The notes under the pieces are model-generated. The model made no database searches. It was not told the origin of the DNA and saw only the letters and a program-made list of their open reading frames with translations. From Bacteroidota bacterium (lineage in GTDB: Bacteria; Bacteroidota; Ignavibacteria; Ignavibacteriales; SURF-24): 64,000 bases of DNA. Below are positions 44,703-54,622 of the stretch, in pieces (the stretch's first letter is position 1; each line of letters begins with the position of its first letter). Where the stretch lies: the NCBI GenBank assembly GCA_030706145.1, contig JAUZPB010000001.1, positions 1 through 64,000 on the forward strand, in the 5' to 3' direction. The translations under genes were made by a program, and so were the position numbers.

Positions 44703-46322
44703 CTACTTTCTTTCAAAAATTACTTCCCCATCAAAGATGGTCATATCGACTTTTACATCGCATATCTTCTCAGGCTCTATAGTCAGTATATCATCACTTA
44801 AGACCACCATATCGGCAAGTTTCCCCTTTTCTATGCTTCCTTTAATATTTTCCTCAAAGGAAGCATATGCATTATTAATAGTGTAGCATTTTATGGCCTG
44901 CTGGACGGTCAATTTTTGTTCAGGGATCCAGCCACCTGGATTTTTTTCATCAAGGGTACGTCTGGTTACAGCAGCGTATATTCCATAAATTGCATTTAAC
45001 GGAGCGACGCTCCAATCACTTCCAAAACAAAGTTTTACACCAGAGTCGAGAAAAGACTTAAAAGCATAGGTTTCCTTAAGTCTTCCTTTTCCAACTCTCT
45101 TTTCAGCCCAAACCCCGTCGTCAATAGCATGGTAAGGCTGGACAGAAGCAATAACTCCAAGGGAAGAGAATCTATTTATATCCTGTTTTATTACATGCTG
45201 TGCATGCTCAATTCGAAAGCGTCTATCCCAAATTGGATTAATGCGTGAAACCTCTTCAAAAATATCCAATACCAGACTATTAGCTTTGTCGCCAATTGCA
45301 TGGATCGAAAGCTGAAGCTTAGCTTTATCTGCCTCAATGGCCCAGTTTCTCATTTTGCCATCACGAAGAGTATCCATTTGAAGGCCGCAGTTTGTACTGT
45401 CTTGTGTGTAAGGTTCGAAGAAAAGTGCTGTACTAGAGCCAAGTGAACCATCAGCAAAGGCTTTTAATGCACCGAGCTTTAGTTTTTCACTGCCAAAACA
45501 GTTCTGAATGCCAAGTGTAATTAGGTTTTTGCATTCTGAGATAGGCAGTCTAGTATCTATCCTGCAAGTAAGTCTTCCCTGCCTTTCAAATCTTTGATAA
45601 GTCTTTAGATCATTAGGATAAGTAATATCCTGAACAGAAGTAAAGCCATTCACCTTAGCTTCCTTTAGTGCTGCTAAAAGAGCCCCATCATACTGTTTTT
45701 CTGAATGTTCCGGAATAACGCTTAATACAAGCGGCATTGCATTATCTTTAAGAATACCTGTAGGCTCGCCTGTTAAAGGGTCCCTTTCTATCTTGCCGCC
45801 ATCTGGATCAGGTGTATCTTTTGTAATACCTGCAAGTTTAAGGGCATATGAATTAGCAAGAGCCATATGGGCATCAAATCTATTTATAAAGACGGGTGTA
45901 GTTTGAGTAAAGCTATCGATCCATTCCTTTTTAGGGAGTTCTTTTATTTCCCAGGCCTCATGGTCCCAGTCACCGCCTGTAATCCATATCCCCTCGTGCA
46001 ATTTGACATAAGTCTTTAGAATATCCTTAAATTCCTGTGTAGTTTTAGCTTTTCTAAGATCAACCCCTAGCAAATAAAAACCGCCATTCATAAAGTGAAC
46101 GTGATTATCAATAAAGCCTGGAAGCATCAGCTTCCCATTTAGATCAATAACTATAGTATTTGCGTCTATCAGAGACTTTACCTGCTTTGTACTACCCACG
46201 AATACAATTTTATTTTCATTTGTAAGTACGGCCTCAGCAAAAGGTTGACTGTCGTTTACAGTAAAGATATTCCCATTTATAAATGCTTTTTTAGACTTTT
46301 CTGAATATGCTAATGTGTTCAT
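44703..46322 (-). CDS. YtcJ-like amidohydrolase (Amidohydro_3)
   Basis: The 539-residue protein is an amidohydrolase-superfamily enzyme: metal motif DNHVHFMNGG, then WITGGDWDHEAW, FINRFDAHMALANSYAL, SVQDITYPND, ALKAFADGSLGSSTALF, LSIHAIGDKANSL, RIEHAQHV, FGSDWSVAPLNAI and NPGGWIPEQKLTVQQAIKCYTINNAYASFEE. These are the hallmarks of YtcJ/NfdA-type hydrolases, which act on N-substituted amides or formamides. No signal peptide is visible, so it is likely cytoplasmic. The substrate is unknown. It is convergent with the PaaE-like gene, 29 bases apart. Confidence 0.9.
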   Translation of the reverse strand: MNTLAYSEKSKKAFINGNIFTVNDSQPFAEAVLTNENKIVFVGSTKQVKSLIDANTIVIDLNGKLMLPGFIDNHVHFMNGGFYLLGVDLRKAKTTQEFKDILKTYVKLHEGIWITGGDWDHEAWEIKELPKKEWIDSFTQTTPVFINRFDAHMALANSYALKLAGITKDTPDPDGGKIERDPLTGEPTGILKDNAMPLVLSVIPEHSEKQYDGALLAALKEAKVNGFTSVQDITYPNDLKTYQRFERQGRLTCRIDTRLPISECKNLITLGIQNCFGSEKLKLGALKAFADGSLGSSTALFFEPYTQDSTNCGLQMDTLRDGKMRNWAIEADKAKLQLSIHAIGDKANSLVLDIFEEVSRINPIWDRRFRIEHAQHVIKQDINRFSSLGVIASVQPYHAIDDGVWAEKRVGKGRLKETYAFKSFLDSGVKLCFGSDWSVAPLNAIYGIYAAVTRRTLDEKNPGGWIPEQKLTVQQAIKCYTINNAYASFEENIKGSIEKGKLADMVVLSDDILTIEPEKICDVKVDMTIFDGEVIFERK

Positions 46323-46694
46323 ATTAGTTACATTACGTGGAAAAGTGGATAAATCAAATCTTTCTTATTTTCTTTACTTACTAATCTATTCAAAAATATA
46401 GTTTTCTAAAAGTATATAGTCAAAAGAATGGACCAAAAGGCAGAATAAAACAAGAGAGTAAAACCACAGAAAGTACAAGACTTGAGAGTATAAAGGCCAA
46501 GAGGAGTGATTAAATTTTCAATGTAATTATATTTGCATAAAATAAATGTTTCAACTATTGGCCGATGAAGTTAAATTAAGTAAGATTTAAGCAAATTTTG
46601 CCCTTAAATTTGCATTTATAAATAACTAGTTGTAAATAAGGCAACTTTTACTTTTGTTTTGTAGTTTAATATTTGAATTCAAATAAATGTTTTG
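46323..46694. other. Divergent intergenic region upstream of the ABC exporter
   Basis: About 370 AT-rich bases between the amidohydrolase and the first ABC gene. No RNA gene or strong hairpin is seen. Promoters for both genes are expected here. Confidence 0.45.
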
Positions 46695-48449
46695 ATGCCA
46701 ATGAAAAGTCTTTTATCACTTAAGAAATATTTTTACAGATATAAAACAAAACTCCTTCTTGGAGTTTTATTCATTTTAATATCTAATCTTGGCAATGTAT
46801 ATCTTCCTTTGATACTTAAGGACAGTGTAAATGCGTTGCAGAAAAGAGCGGACTATTCGCAGCTCATTCGATATGGGGAACTGATAGCCTTAATATCACT
46901 TGTTTCAGGTGTATTTCTGTATCTAAAGAGGCAGACAATGATTGTTGCCTCCAGGGAAATAGAATATGACCTAAGGCAGGATTTCTGGCAGCACATTCAA
47001 AAACTCTCCCTCAGGTATTTCCAGAATCACTCAACCGGAGATATAATGGCTCATGCCACAAACGATCTAAATGCAGTTAGAACCTTTGTAGGTCCAGCCG
47101 TAATGTACTCTGTAGATACAATAGTCACACTTGTTCTGGTTCTTAGCATTATGCTTTCGCTCAATGTAAGTCTGACCATATATTCACTTCTACCCTTACC
47201 TCTTCTTTCATATCTGGTCTACAGACTTGGTGGACTAATACATATTAAATTTACGCGTATACAGGAAAAATTTTCAGAACTGACAACCAAGTCGCAGGAA
47301 AATTTTTCAGGAATAAGAGTGATAAAATCCTACGTAAGAGAAGAAAATGAGATAAAAGAATATAAAACCTTAAGCCATGATTATTTCAACAAAAATATGG
47401 ATAAGGTTAAGATAGAAGCACTTTTTCAACCTGTACTCTTTTTTGTCATTGGGATTTCTCTGATAGTTGTAATCTGGATAGGTGGCTTAAAAGTAATAAA
47501 TGGGACTATGGACTTAGGGGAGATTCTAGCTTTTGTGGTTTATTTAGGGTTACTTATCTGGCCTATGATAGCAGTTGGATGGGTAGTAAATCTAATTCAG
47601 CAGGCTTCTGCCAGCATGAAAAGACTTAACAAGATGTTTGAAGAAGACTATGAAATTCAGGATAATGAGCTTACGGACCATAAAATAAAAGAAATAAAAG
47701 GAAAGATTGAGTTTAAGAACGTCTCATTCAGATATGGCGAGAATCTTCCATATGTTTTAAGAAATATTAGTCTTGAGATCCCCCAGGGATGCACCGTAGC
47801 AATTATTGGGCATACTGGTGTAGGAAAGACATCTTTTATCAATTTAATACCAAGACTTTATGATGTTACTGAAGGAGAAGTATTAATTGATGGAAGAAAT
47901 ATAAAACATATGCCTCTTAATATATTAAGAAAGCATATTGGCATTGTACCTCAGGAGACCTTTCTTTTTTCCGATACTCTAGCCAACAATATTACTTATG
48001 GCTTAAGTGAAAATAAAATGGAAATAGTTGAAAGTGTTTCGGAAATATCCCAGTTAAAGAAAGATGTTGAGTCATTTCCAAAAGGATTTGAAACGATGCT
48101 TGGTGAGCGCGGTATTACACTCTCAGGAGGGCAGAAACAAAGGACATGCCTAGCAAGAGCACTTGCAATTGATCCAAACATACTCATTTTAGATGATTCA
48201 TTCTCAGCTGTTGATACTCATACTGAAGAAGAGATATTAAAGAGGCTAAAAGCCTATATGAAAGACAGGACAAGCATAATAATAAGTCACAGGATATCTA
48301 CTGTTAAAGATGCAGACAAAATTTTTGTACTTGATAAAGGAGTTATTGCTGAACAAGGCACCCATGATGAACTGGTACAAAAACAGGGAATTTATGCTGA
48401 TCTACACTATAAACAGTTACTGGAAAAAGAACTGGAAGAACTTAACTAA
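46695..48449 (+). CDS. ABC exporter half-transporter, subunit with degenerate Walker B
   Basis: I use ATG 46695; ATG 46701 is equally possible. The roughly 584-residue protein has six transmembrane helices (about 1-300) and a nucleotide-binding domain with Walker A GHTGVGKTS, Q-loop VPQETFLFSDTL, a normal LSGGQKQR signature (about 476-483) and Walker B ILILDDSFSAVD. The catalytic Glu after Walker B is replaced by Asp (DDS instead of DEA/DES), the hallmark of the degenerate half of heterodimeric exporters such as TM287/288. It pairs with the next gene, 46 bases downstream. The exported substrate is unknown; lipid and drug exporters share this form. Confidence 0.93.
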   Translation: MPMKSLLSLKKYFYRYKTKLLLGVLFILISNLGNVYLPLILKDSVNALQKRADYSQLIRYGELIALISLVSGVFLYLKRQTMIVASREIEYDLRQDFWQHIQKLSLRYFQNHSTGDIMAHATNDLNAVRTFVGPAVMYSVDTIVTLVLVLSIMLSLNVSLTIYSLLPLPLLSYLVYRLGGLIHIKFTRIQEKFSELTTKSQENFSGIRVIKSYVREENEIKEYKTLSHDYFNKNMDKVKIEALFQPVLFFVIGISLIVVIWIGGLKVINGTMDLGEILAFVVYLGLLIWPMIAVGWVVNLIQQASASMKRLNKMFEEDYEIQDNELTDHKIKEIKGKIEFKNVSFRYGENLPYVLRNISLEIPQGCTVAIIGHTGVGKTSFINLIPRLYDVTEGEVLIDGRNIKHMPLNILRKHIGIVPQETFLFSDTLANNITYGLSENKMEIVESVSEISQLKKDVESFPKGFETMLGERGITLSGGQKQRTCLARALAIDPNILILDDSFSAVDTHTEEEILKRLKAYMKDRTSIIISHRISTVKDADKIFVLDKGVIAEQGTHDELVQKQGIYADLHYKQLLEKELEELN

Positions 48450-48495
48450 AGTTTTCAAAAAATATTTAACAAAACAAATACTGAAATAAAAATTT

Positions 48496-50289
48496 ATGTC
48501 TCAGGATTATAAAACAGACGATGAAATACTAGGTAAGGCTTATGATGCCAAGCTAATGAAAAGGCTTATGGGTTATATAAGGCCATATAGGAAGTATGTG
48601 ATTCTGGCAATAGTACTTAATGTTGTGGTTGCAGCACTAGGGCCATTAAGACCTGTGCTAACAAAAATTGCAATTGATGAGAATATAAAAGGCAAAGACT
48701 ATCATGGTCTAATGATAACAGTACTTGCACTTTTGGGATCATTGCTTCTTCAGGCCTTAATACAATATTTTCTGACATATTATACAAACTACATGGGGCA
48801 GAAGATTATTTATGATATAAGGGTAAAGCTTTTTTCACACGTAGAAAGTCTCGCATTAAAATACTTTGATAAAACTCCCATAGGAAGAATTGTAACCAGA
48901 GTAACAAATGATGTTGAATCGCTAAATGAGCTCTTCTCCTCTGGCATAGTAATGGTCTTCAGCGATATATTTATTATAGTCTGGATCTTCGTATTCATGT
49001 TCCTAATGGACTGGAAGCTATCGTTTGTAACACTTTCTGTGCTTCCTGTTTTGATATATGGAACATTCCTGTTCAGAAAGAAAGTAAGAGATTCTTACCG
49101 TGACGTAAGGTTTCATCTTGCAAGGCTAAACAGTTATATGCAGGAGCATGTAACTGGAATGAATGTAGTACAGATATTTGGGAAAGAGACAGATGAGTTA
49201 AAAAGGTTTGCTTCAATAAATGATGATTATAAACAGGTAAATATTAAATCTATTTTTTACTATGCAGTTTTTTATCCATCTGTCGAGTTTTTAAGTTCAT
49301 TTGCAATTGCACTTATTGTATGGTATGGCGGAGGAGAGATTGTTCAGGGGAAATTATCAATTGGTGTACTCTTTGCTTTTACGCAATTTACAGAAATGTT
49401 TTTCCGTCCAATAAGGGACCTGTCGGAAAAGTATAACATTTTGCAGACAGCCATGGCATCATCAGAAAGGATCTTTAAGCTCTTTGATACAGACATTATA
49501 ATAAAAGAGCCGGAAAAGCCTATGGAACTTAAAGAGGTAAAAGGCGAAATTGAATTCAAGAATGTATGGTTTGCATATAATGACAATGATTATGTCTTAA
49601 AGAACATAAATTTTGATATTCATCCTGGGCAAACTGTTGCTATTGTAGGGGCAACGGGAGCAGGCAAGACAAGTCTGATAAATATCCTCACAAGGTTTTA
49701 TGATATAAACAAAGGAGAGATACTCCTAGATGGGGTGGACATCAGGAACTTCAGCAAGAAAGAGCTTCGGAAATACATCTCAATAGTTCTTCAGGATGTA
49801 TTTCTATTTTCAGGTACAATAAAGTCAAACATAAACCTAAACAACTCCGAGATATCAGAGGCCCAGATAATGGAGGCATCAAGGAGTGTTGGGGCACACA
49901 GGTTCATTAAAGCACTTCCTGAGAAATACGATGAAGTTGTAAAGGAAAAAGGAGCGACACTAAGTGTTGGGCAGAAGCAGCTTCTGTCGTTTGCCAGAGC
50001 TCTGGCCTATGATCCCCAGATCTTAATACTAGATGAAGCAACTTCAAGTGTAGATACGGAGACTGAAATTCTAATACAAAGGGCTATACAAAAACTCCTT
50101 GTAGGCAGAACGGCCATTGTAATTGCCCACAGGCTTTCAACCATCCAAAATGCTGATAAAATCCTTGTAATGCATAAAGGTGAGCTAAGAGAAATGGGAA
50201 CCCACCAGGAGTTACTTGCAAAGCGAGGAATTTACTACAAGTTATACCAACTGCAATACAAAGATCAGGAAGTCACAAAATCCGCATAA
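48496..50289 (+). CDS. ABC exporter half-transporter, subunit with degenerate signature
   Basis: The 597-residue protein has six transmembrane helices and an NBD with Walker A GATGAGKTS, Q-loop VLQDVFLFSGTI, Walker B ILILDEATSSVD with the catalytic Glu intact, and H-loop IAHRLSTI. Its signature motif reads LSVGQ (about 489-493) instead of LSGGQ. The first subunit has an intact signature but a mutated Walker B Glu, so the two altered motifs would come together in one ATP site and the other site would be fully active. This fits a heterodimeric exporter. Confidence 0.94.
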   Translation: MSQDYKTDDEILGKAYDAKLMKRLMGYIRPYRKYVILAIVLNVVVAALGPLRPVLTKIAIDENIKGKDYHGLMITVLALLGSLLLQALIQYFLTYYTNYMGQKIIYDIRVKLFSHVESLALKYFDKTPIGRIVTRVTNDVESLNELFSSGIVMVFSDIFIIVWIFVFMFLMDWKLSFVTLSVLPVLIYGTFLFRKKVRDSYRDVRFHLARLNSYMQEHVTGMNVVQIFGKETDELKRFASINDDYKQVNIKSIFYYAVFYPSVEFLSSFAIALIVWYGGGEIVQGKLSIGVLFAFTQFTEMFFRPIRDLSEKYNILQTAMASSERIFKLFDTDIIIKEPEKPMELKEVKGEIEFKNVWFAYNDNDYVLKNINFDIHPGQTVAIVGATGAGKTSLINILTRFYDINKGEILLDGVDIRNFSKKELRKYISIVLQDVFLFSGTIKSNINLNNSEISEAQIMEASRSVGAHRFIKALPEKYDEVVKEKGATLSVGQKQLLSFARALAYDPQILILDEATSSVDTETEILIQRAIQKLLVGRTAIVIAHRLSTIQNADKILVMHKGELREMGTHQELLAKRGIYYKLYQLQYKDQEVTKSA

Positions 50290-50630
50290 AAGCTTTAATA
50301 AAGCATTTTTTCCATTAGGTCAGTAAGGTTTTTAGTAAATCTTACTGACCTAATGGAAACTCACTTGATCACCCCCTAAAAAAATGCTCCAAATAAAGCT
50401 TTAAGTACAACTAATATTATCCTCTGCACACTCTTCTTCAATAATATTTTTTATCTTTTCTCTATAGGGCAGCGGTTCATTTATAGAAAGCCAAGAAAAT
50501 CCTAACCTAAGAAGATTCCGATTGAATTAATGGAATATTTAGTTGTAAATTTTATTAAACCTACCTTTAATGGCACAATAAAAAAGAGAGAATTGATCGA
50601 ATAATTTAATCATCATAAGGGAGAGCAATT
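50290..50630. other. Intergenic region between the ABC genes and FBPase
   Basis: About 340 bases. It carries the 17-bp hairpin listed at 50311-50357 and otherwise AT-rich sequence. AAGGGAGAG at 50618-50626 precedes the FBPase ATG. No other gene is seen. Confidence 0.5.
50311..50357. repeat. 17-bp perfect hairpin after the ABC exporter genes
   Basis: TCCATTAGGTCAGTAAG (50311-50327) pairs perfectly with CTTACTGACCTAATGGA (50341-50357) over a 13-base loop. It lies 22 bases past the second ABC stop. A T-run precedes rather than follows it on the plus strand, so it is not a classical intrinsic terminator, although a 3'-end role is likely. Confidence 0.65.
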
Positions 50631-51662
50631 ATGACAGCAGTTCAAAGATTTATGACAATTCAGCGTCACATTCTAGAGGGAGAAAAACAACATCCCGAGG
50701 CAACAGGCGAGCTTTCCTCCCTTCTTTCAGATCTAGTACTTGCAGCAAAGGTTATATCGCTTGAAGTAAATAAAGCCGGACTAGTTGACATACTAGGCTT
50801 TACTGGAGGTAGCAATGTACATGGCGAAGCGGTTAAAAAGCTTGACGTTTATGCAAGAGATATGATCTATAGGGCAATGGATCATGGGGGCCATCTTTGT
50901 GTTATGGCCTCAGAGGAAGATGACGGAATGGTTCATATTCCCCCACAGTTTAAGAAGGGTAAATATGTCCTAATTTTTGATCCACTGGATGGCTCTTCCA
51001 ATATTGATGTAAACATTAGCATTGGGACAATTTTTTCGATTTATAAAAGAATAACTCCTGATGATGGGAGTTCCGGAACAATGGAGGATCTTTTGCAGCC
51101 AGGATATAAACTTGAAGTAGCCGGATATGTTCTCTATGGTTCAAGTACGATATTTGTATATACCACAGGAGATGGAGTTTATGGTTTTACTTTAGATCCC
51201 GCTGTAGGGGAGTTTCTTTTGTCGCATGATGGTATGAGGATCCCAAAAGATTCAAAAATCTATAGCATTAACGAAGGGAACTATAAATATTGGGCCGAAG
51301 GCCTCAAAAGCTACATCAACTACTTAAAAGAGGAAGATAAGTCTACGCGCAGGCCTTATTCATCCCGTTATATAGGGTCGATGGTTGCCGACATACATCG
51401 CAATCTTATCTACGGTGGAATTTTTATGTATCCTGCAGATAAGAAAAATCCAAATGGGAAGCTTAGACTTATGTATGAATGTAACCCAATGGCCTTTATA
51501 GTTGAAGCAGCAGGAGGCAGAGCTTCAGATGGACAGAGAAGGATTCTTGAAATTGAACCTAAATCACTCCACCAAAAGACGCCAATATTTATAGGCAATG
51601 AAGTAGATGTAAAATTGGTAGAGAAATTTATGTCAGAAGAGCATGTAAAAATAACTCTTTAA
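50631..51662 (+). CDS. fbp: Class I fructose-1,6-bisphosphatase
   Basis: The 343-residue protein removes the 1-phosphate of fructose 1,6-bisphosphate, an irreversible gluconeogenic step. It contains the metal site ASEEDDGMVHI, the DPLDGSS core (LIFDPLDGSSNIDVNISIGTIF), SSTIFVYTTGDGVYGFTLDP, YIGSMVADIHRNLIYGGIFMYP and KLRLMYECNPMAFIVEAAGG, all typical of class I enzymes. A GGGAGAG ribosome-binding site precedes the ATG. Together with PPDK and PEPCK in this window it supports an active gluconeogenic route. Confidence 0.97.
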   Translation: MTAVQRFMTIQRHILEGEKQHPEATGELSSLLSDLVLAAKVISLEVNKAGLVDILGFTGGSNVHGEAVKKLDVYARDMIYRAMDHGGHLCVMASEEDDGMVHIPPQFKKGKYVLIFDPLDGSSNIDVNISIGTIFSIYKRITPDDGSSGTMEDLLQPGYKLEVAGYVLYGSSTIFVYTTGDGVYGFTLDPAVGEFLLSHDGMRIPKDSKIYSINEGNYKYWAEGLKSYINYLKEEDKSTRRPYSSRYIGSMVADIHRNLIYGGIFMYPADKKNPNGKLRLMYECNPMAFIVEAAGGRASDGQRRILEIEPKSLHQKTPIFIGNEVDVKLVEKFMSEEHVKITL

Positions 51663-51685
51663 AGAACAAAAAAAGGGAATGTGCA

Positions 51686-51735
51686 AGGGGCCATTAAAAA
51701 TAATATTGGGAACATAAAACAGAAAATTGGCCCCT
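51686..51735. repeat. Inverted repeat between FBPase and a small gene
   Basis: AGGGGCCA (51686-51693) pairs with TGGCCCCT (51728-51735) across 34 bases. On the plus strand a C/A-rich tail follows, so termination is possible but not clear. Just beyond, AAAAAATAAGTGYGCTAA occurs twice in tandem (about 51741-51777), the second copy running into the 3' end of the small minus-strand gene. Confidence 0.4.
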
Positions 51736-51773
51736 GCCCTAAAAAAATAAGTGTGCTAAAAAAAATAAGTGCG

Positions 51774-52049
51774 CTAAGAAATTATTTTTTTAAGATCTTT
51801 TAATTCAGAGTTTAATTTAGCTGCAAGGTCTTTTTCACTTATACCGACTATTTTTATTTTTGTGCTTTTAACCAGAATTTCAGGATTATCTCCCTCACCC
51901 ATTACGAATTTGAACAAACAGTAACCAAGTCTGTTCCTATCGTTTACTATTGGAATATTTTCTTTGTATTTATCAACAATGTTATATACCTGTTTTTCAA
52001 CTGAATCATCAGGGAATCCTTTAGTTGATGGAGGTGGTAAGGTTGTCAT
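51774..52049 (-). CDS. Small protein of unknown function (91 aa)
   Basis: The ATG at 52049 has AAGGA 7 bases upstream. The protein begins MTTLPPPSTKGFPDDSVEKQ, then an alpha helix-like VYNIVDKYKENIPIVNDRNR, a beta-rich LGYCLFKFVMGEG and KIKIVGISEKDLAAKL helix. Composition is that of a folded acidic cytosolic protein. I do not recognise a family. It is monocistronic and convergent with fbp. Confidence 0.65.
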   Translation of the reverse strand: MTTLPPPSTKGFPDDSVEKQVYNIVDKYKENIPIVNDRNRLGYCLFKFVMGEGDNPEILVKSTKIKIVGISEKDLAAKLNSELKDLKKIIS

Positions 52050-52261
52050 TACTAATTCCTTGTATTTTTTTATATCTTAAGGCAAAAATAACTAAGTCAT
52101 AGCAAAACCACAACGCGGAGGATCGCAATTGCCCCCGTTTTTGCTAAAAGCAAGTTATTTAATTAAATTTGTGACAGTCTTTTCCGGATCTTTTCTTGGG
52201 GAATCTGTCCGGAGTTAAGGTATTTTGATAATAATGACTAATATTTTATGTTGTTGGGTTT

Positions 52262-53245
52262 GTGGATTTAAGTAACGCAAATAGAATTATAATAATAAGA
52301 TTAAGCTCCCTCGGAGACATTCTCCTAACTACACCTTTGATCAGGTCAATTAAAAAGAATTTTGAGAATATAAAGATAGATTTCCTTTTACGTGAAGAAT
52401 ACAAAGATACATTATCATATAATCCTTACATTAACAAATCATATTTTTATCAAAGGAATGATAACTCCAAAGTTTTTGAGTCTTTAAGTTCATCAAAATA
52501 TGATTTGTGTATTGATCTGCAAAATAATCTTAGAAGTTCAAAGTTTGCTTCTTTACTAAATTGTTCAAAAGTTAAATTTCAAAAGCATACTATAGATAAA
52601 TTTCTTCTTGTTAATTTTAAGATAAACAGGTTAAGAGGTCTCCCTCCCATTCCAGTGCGTTACGCATCTTCACTTAAAGGTTTTCAGTTAGATGATGAAG
52701 GGCTTGATCTATTTTTGCCTGAAGGCCTAAAGACCAGCGTAAAAAAGCAGGGAAATACTATTGGTTTTTGTCCTGGTTCAAGACATCTGACAAAAATGTG
52801 GCCTGAAGAATATTTTATTGAATTAGGAAACATGCTTGTCTCAGAAGGCTTTAACATTGCACTTCTTGGCGGTAAGTCAGATAGAGAAGTATGTAAAAGG
52901 ATCTCCGAAAAGATCCCATTATCGGTTGATTTAAGCAACAATGATGATCTGCTTGGAATTGCCTCGGAGATGAAAAACTGCAAGCTCATAGTATGCAATG
53001 ATTCAGGAATGTTACATACAGCATGTGCTGTAAAAACTCCTGTAGCAGTATTTTTTGGATCAACAGTCGGTGAATTTGGATTTATCCCCTACAACAACAG
53101 GAATTTAATTTTACAGAACAATTGCTTATCTTGCAGACCTTGTTCCCATATTGGACGAGAAAAATGCCCCAAAGGTCATTTTAAATGTATGCTAGAGGTA
53201 ACTCCTCAGAAAGCACTAAACGAAATTTTAGGAATGTTAAAGTAA
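52262..53245 (+). CDS. Glycosyltransferase family 9 (ADP-heptose:LPS heptosyltransferase-like)
   Basis: The 327-residue protein has the GT9 hallmark at its start (RIIIIRLSSLGDILLTTPLIRSIKK) and the second-domain nucleotide-sugar region (GFCPGSRHLTKMWPEEYFIELG; LIVCNDSGMLHTACAVKTPVAVFFGST). A C-terminal Cys-rich stretch (NNCLSCRPCSHIGREKCPKGHFKCM) is typical of many GT9 enzymes. The start codon is GTG. It adds heptose or a similar sugar to the LPS core by family analogy. WaaA follows 4 bases later, so the two form an inner-core operon. Confidence 0.92.
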   Translation: MDLSNANRIIIIRLSSLGDILLTTPLIRSIKKNFENIKIDFLLREEYKDTLSYNPYINKSYFYQRNDNSKVFESLSSSKYDLCIDLQNNLRSSKFASLLNCSKVKFQKHTIDKFLLVNFKINRLRGLPPIPVRYASSLKGFQLDDEGLDLFLPEGLKTSVKKQGNTIGFCPGSRHLTKMWPEEYFIELGNMLVSEGFNIALLGGKSDREVCKRISEKIPLSVDLSNNDDLLGIASEMKNCKLIVCNDSGMLHTACAVKTPVAVFFGSTVGEFGFIPYNNRNLILQNNCLSCRPCSHIGREKCPKGHFKCMLEVTPQKALNEILGMLK

Positions 53246-53249
53246 TAAT

Positions 53250-54527
53250 ATGAATTTTTGGCTATTAATATATAATACTATTTTTGTCCCTCTTTTATAT
53301 GCTTTATTAAGCATAGCTGGGTTATTCAACGCAAAGATCAGAAAAGGGATACAAGACAGAGAGACTCTCTTTGAGGATCTGGAGAAGTCACTTAGTTCAT
53401 TAGATAGAAGTAAAAAGCTCATCTGGTTCCATTCCTCCTCTATGGGAGAATTTGAGCAAGCAAAACCAATAATACAAAAGTTAAAATCAGAAAGAAATGT
53501 TAATGTAATAACGACATTCTTTTCTCCATCTGGTTACCAGAACCAAAAAAAATATCCCTATTCAGACATAATAACTTACATTCCATTTGACTGGCCATCA
53601 AAAGCTAAAAAATTTCTTGAGATGGTAAAGCCAGATGCAGCAATAATGATGCGTTATGACATTTGGCCAAATTTTATTTGGCAGATGAAAGGAAAAAATA
53701 TTCCATGTTTTATTGTTGATGCTACGATGAGAGAAGACTCAAAGAGAATGCTTCCCATAGCAAAGAGTTTTCATAAGGTACTATTTAAGAATTTTGTTGA
53801 AATCCTGACAGTATCAGAATCGGATATGAAGAATTTCAGGAATTTCGATATTCAAAGCAAGCAGCTTATGTCTGTTGGCGATACGCGTTTTGACCGTGTA
53901 TATCAGAAAAGTCTTGAGGCAAAAGAAAAGAAACTCTTCAAGGATAATTTCTTCGAAGGGAAAAAGGTTTTTGTTGCAGGAAGTTCATGGGATGCAGATG
54001 AAGATGTGTTCCTTCCGGCTTTTTTAAAACTGTCGAAATATGATAAAGATATCGTACTGATACTTGTTCCGCATGAACCAACAGTCCAGCACCTTGAGAA
54101 GCTCGAAGGTGAACTAAGCGGTAAATGCAGTTCAATACGGTTTTCCTATCTAAATGAGTACAAAGGTGAGCGTATAATAATAATAGATTCTATTGGCATT
54201 CTTCTTACACTTTACTACTATGCAGATGTAGCATATGTAGGAGGCAGTTTCAAGCAAGGAATACATAATGTTTTAGAACCAGCCGTTTACGGCATTCCGG
54301 TAATTTTCGGGCCAAAGATTGAAAATTCTCAGGAAGCAATGAAGATGGTTCAGCTTGGAGCTTCAAAAGTTATAAGGAACAAAAAAGAAGCTTACCGTAC
54401 ACTTAGAAGTCTTTTCAGCAATGATACTTTAAGATGCCAGATGGGAAGGCTTTCATCAAGTTATGTCAATGAAAACATCGGGGCCACAGACAGAATATTA
54501 AAGGAATTATATAAAACAATAGCATAG
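53250..54527 (+). CDS. waaA: 3-deoxy-D-manno-octulosonic acid transferase (WaaA/KdtA)
   Basis: The 425-residue protein has an N-terminal membrane anchor (LLIYNTIFVPLLYALLSIAGLF), then LIWFHSSSMGEFEQAKPIIQKLK (with the catalytic Glu), ITYIPFDWPSKAKKFLEMVKPDAAIMMRYDIWPNFIWQMK, SVGDTRFDRVYQKS, VFVAGSSWDADEDVFLPAF and AYVGGSFKQGIHNVLEPAVYGIPVIFGP. These are the classic GT30 segments. It adds Kdo to lipid IVA. Four bases separate it from the GT9 gene. Confidence 0.96.
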   Translation: MNFWLLIYNTIFVPLLYALLSIAGLFNAKIRKGIQDRETLFEDLEKSLSSLDRSKKLIWFHSSSMGEFEQAKPIIQKLKSERNVNVITTFFSPSGYQNQKKYPYSDIITYIPFDWPSKAKKFLEMVKPDAAIMMRYDIWPNFIWQMKGKNIPCFIVDATMREDSKRMLPIAKSFHKVLFKNFVEILTVSESDMKNFRNFDIQSKQLMSVGDTRFDRVYQKSLEAKEKKLFKDNFFEGKKVFVAGSSWDADEDVFLPAFLKLSKYDKDIVLILVPHEPTVQHLEKLEGELSGKCSSIRFSYLNEYKGERIIIIDSIGILLTLYYYADVAYVGGSFKQGIHNVLEPAVYGIPVIFGPKIENSQEAMKMVQLGASKVIRNKKEAYRTLRSLFSNDTLRCQMGRLSSSYVNENIGATDRILKELYKTIA

Positions 54528-54622
54528 AGCCTAAATAAGCGCTGTAAATGCCAGGTAATAAGTGCCAGGGTAGCGGTATAGAAAATTGCAAGGCAATCTT
54601 AAGGGAAAGAAAGATTGAGGAA

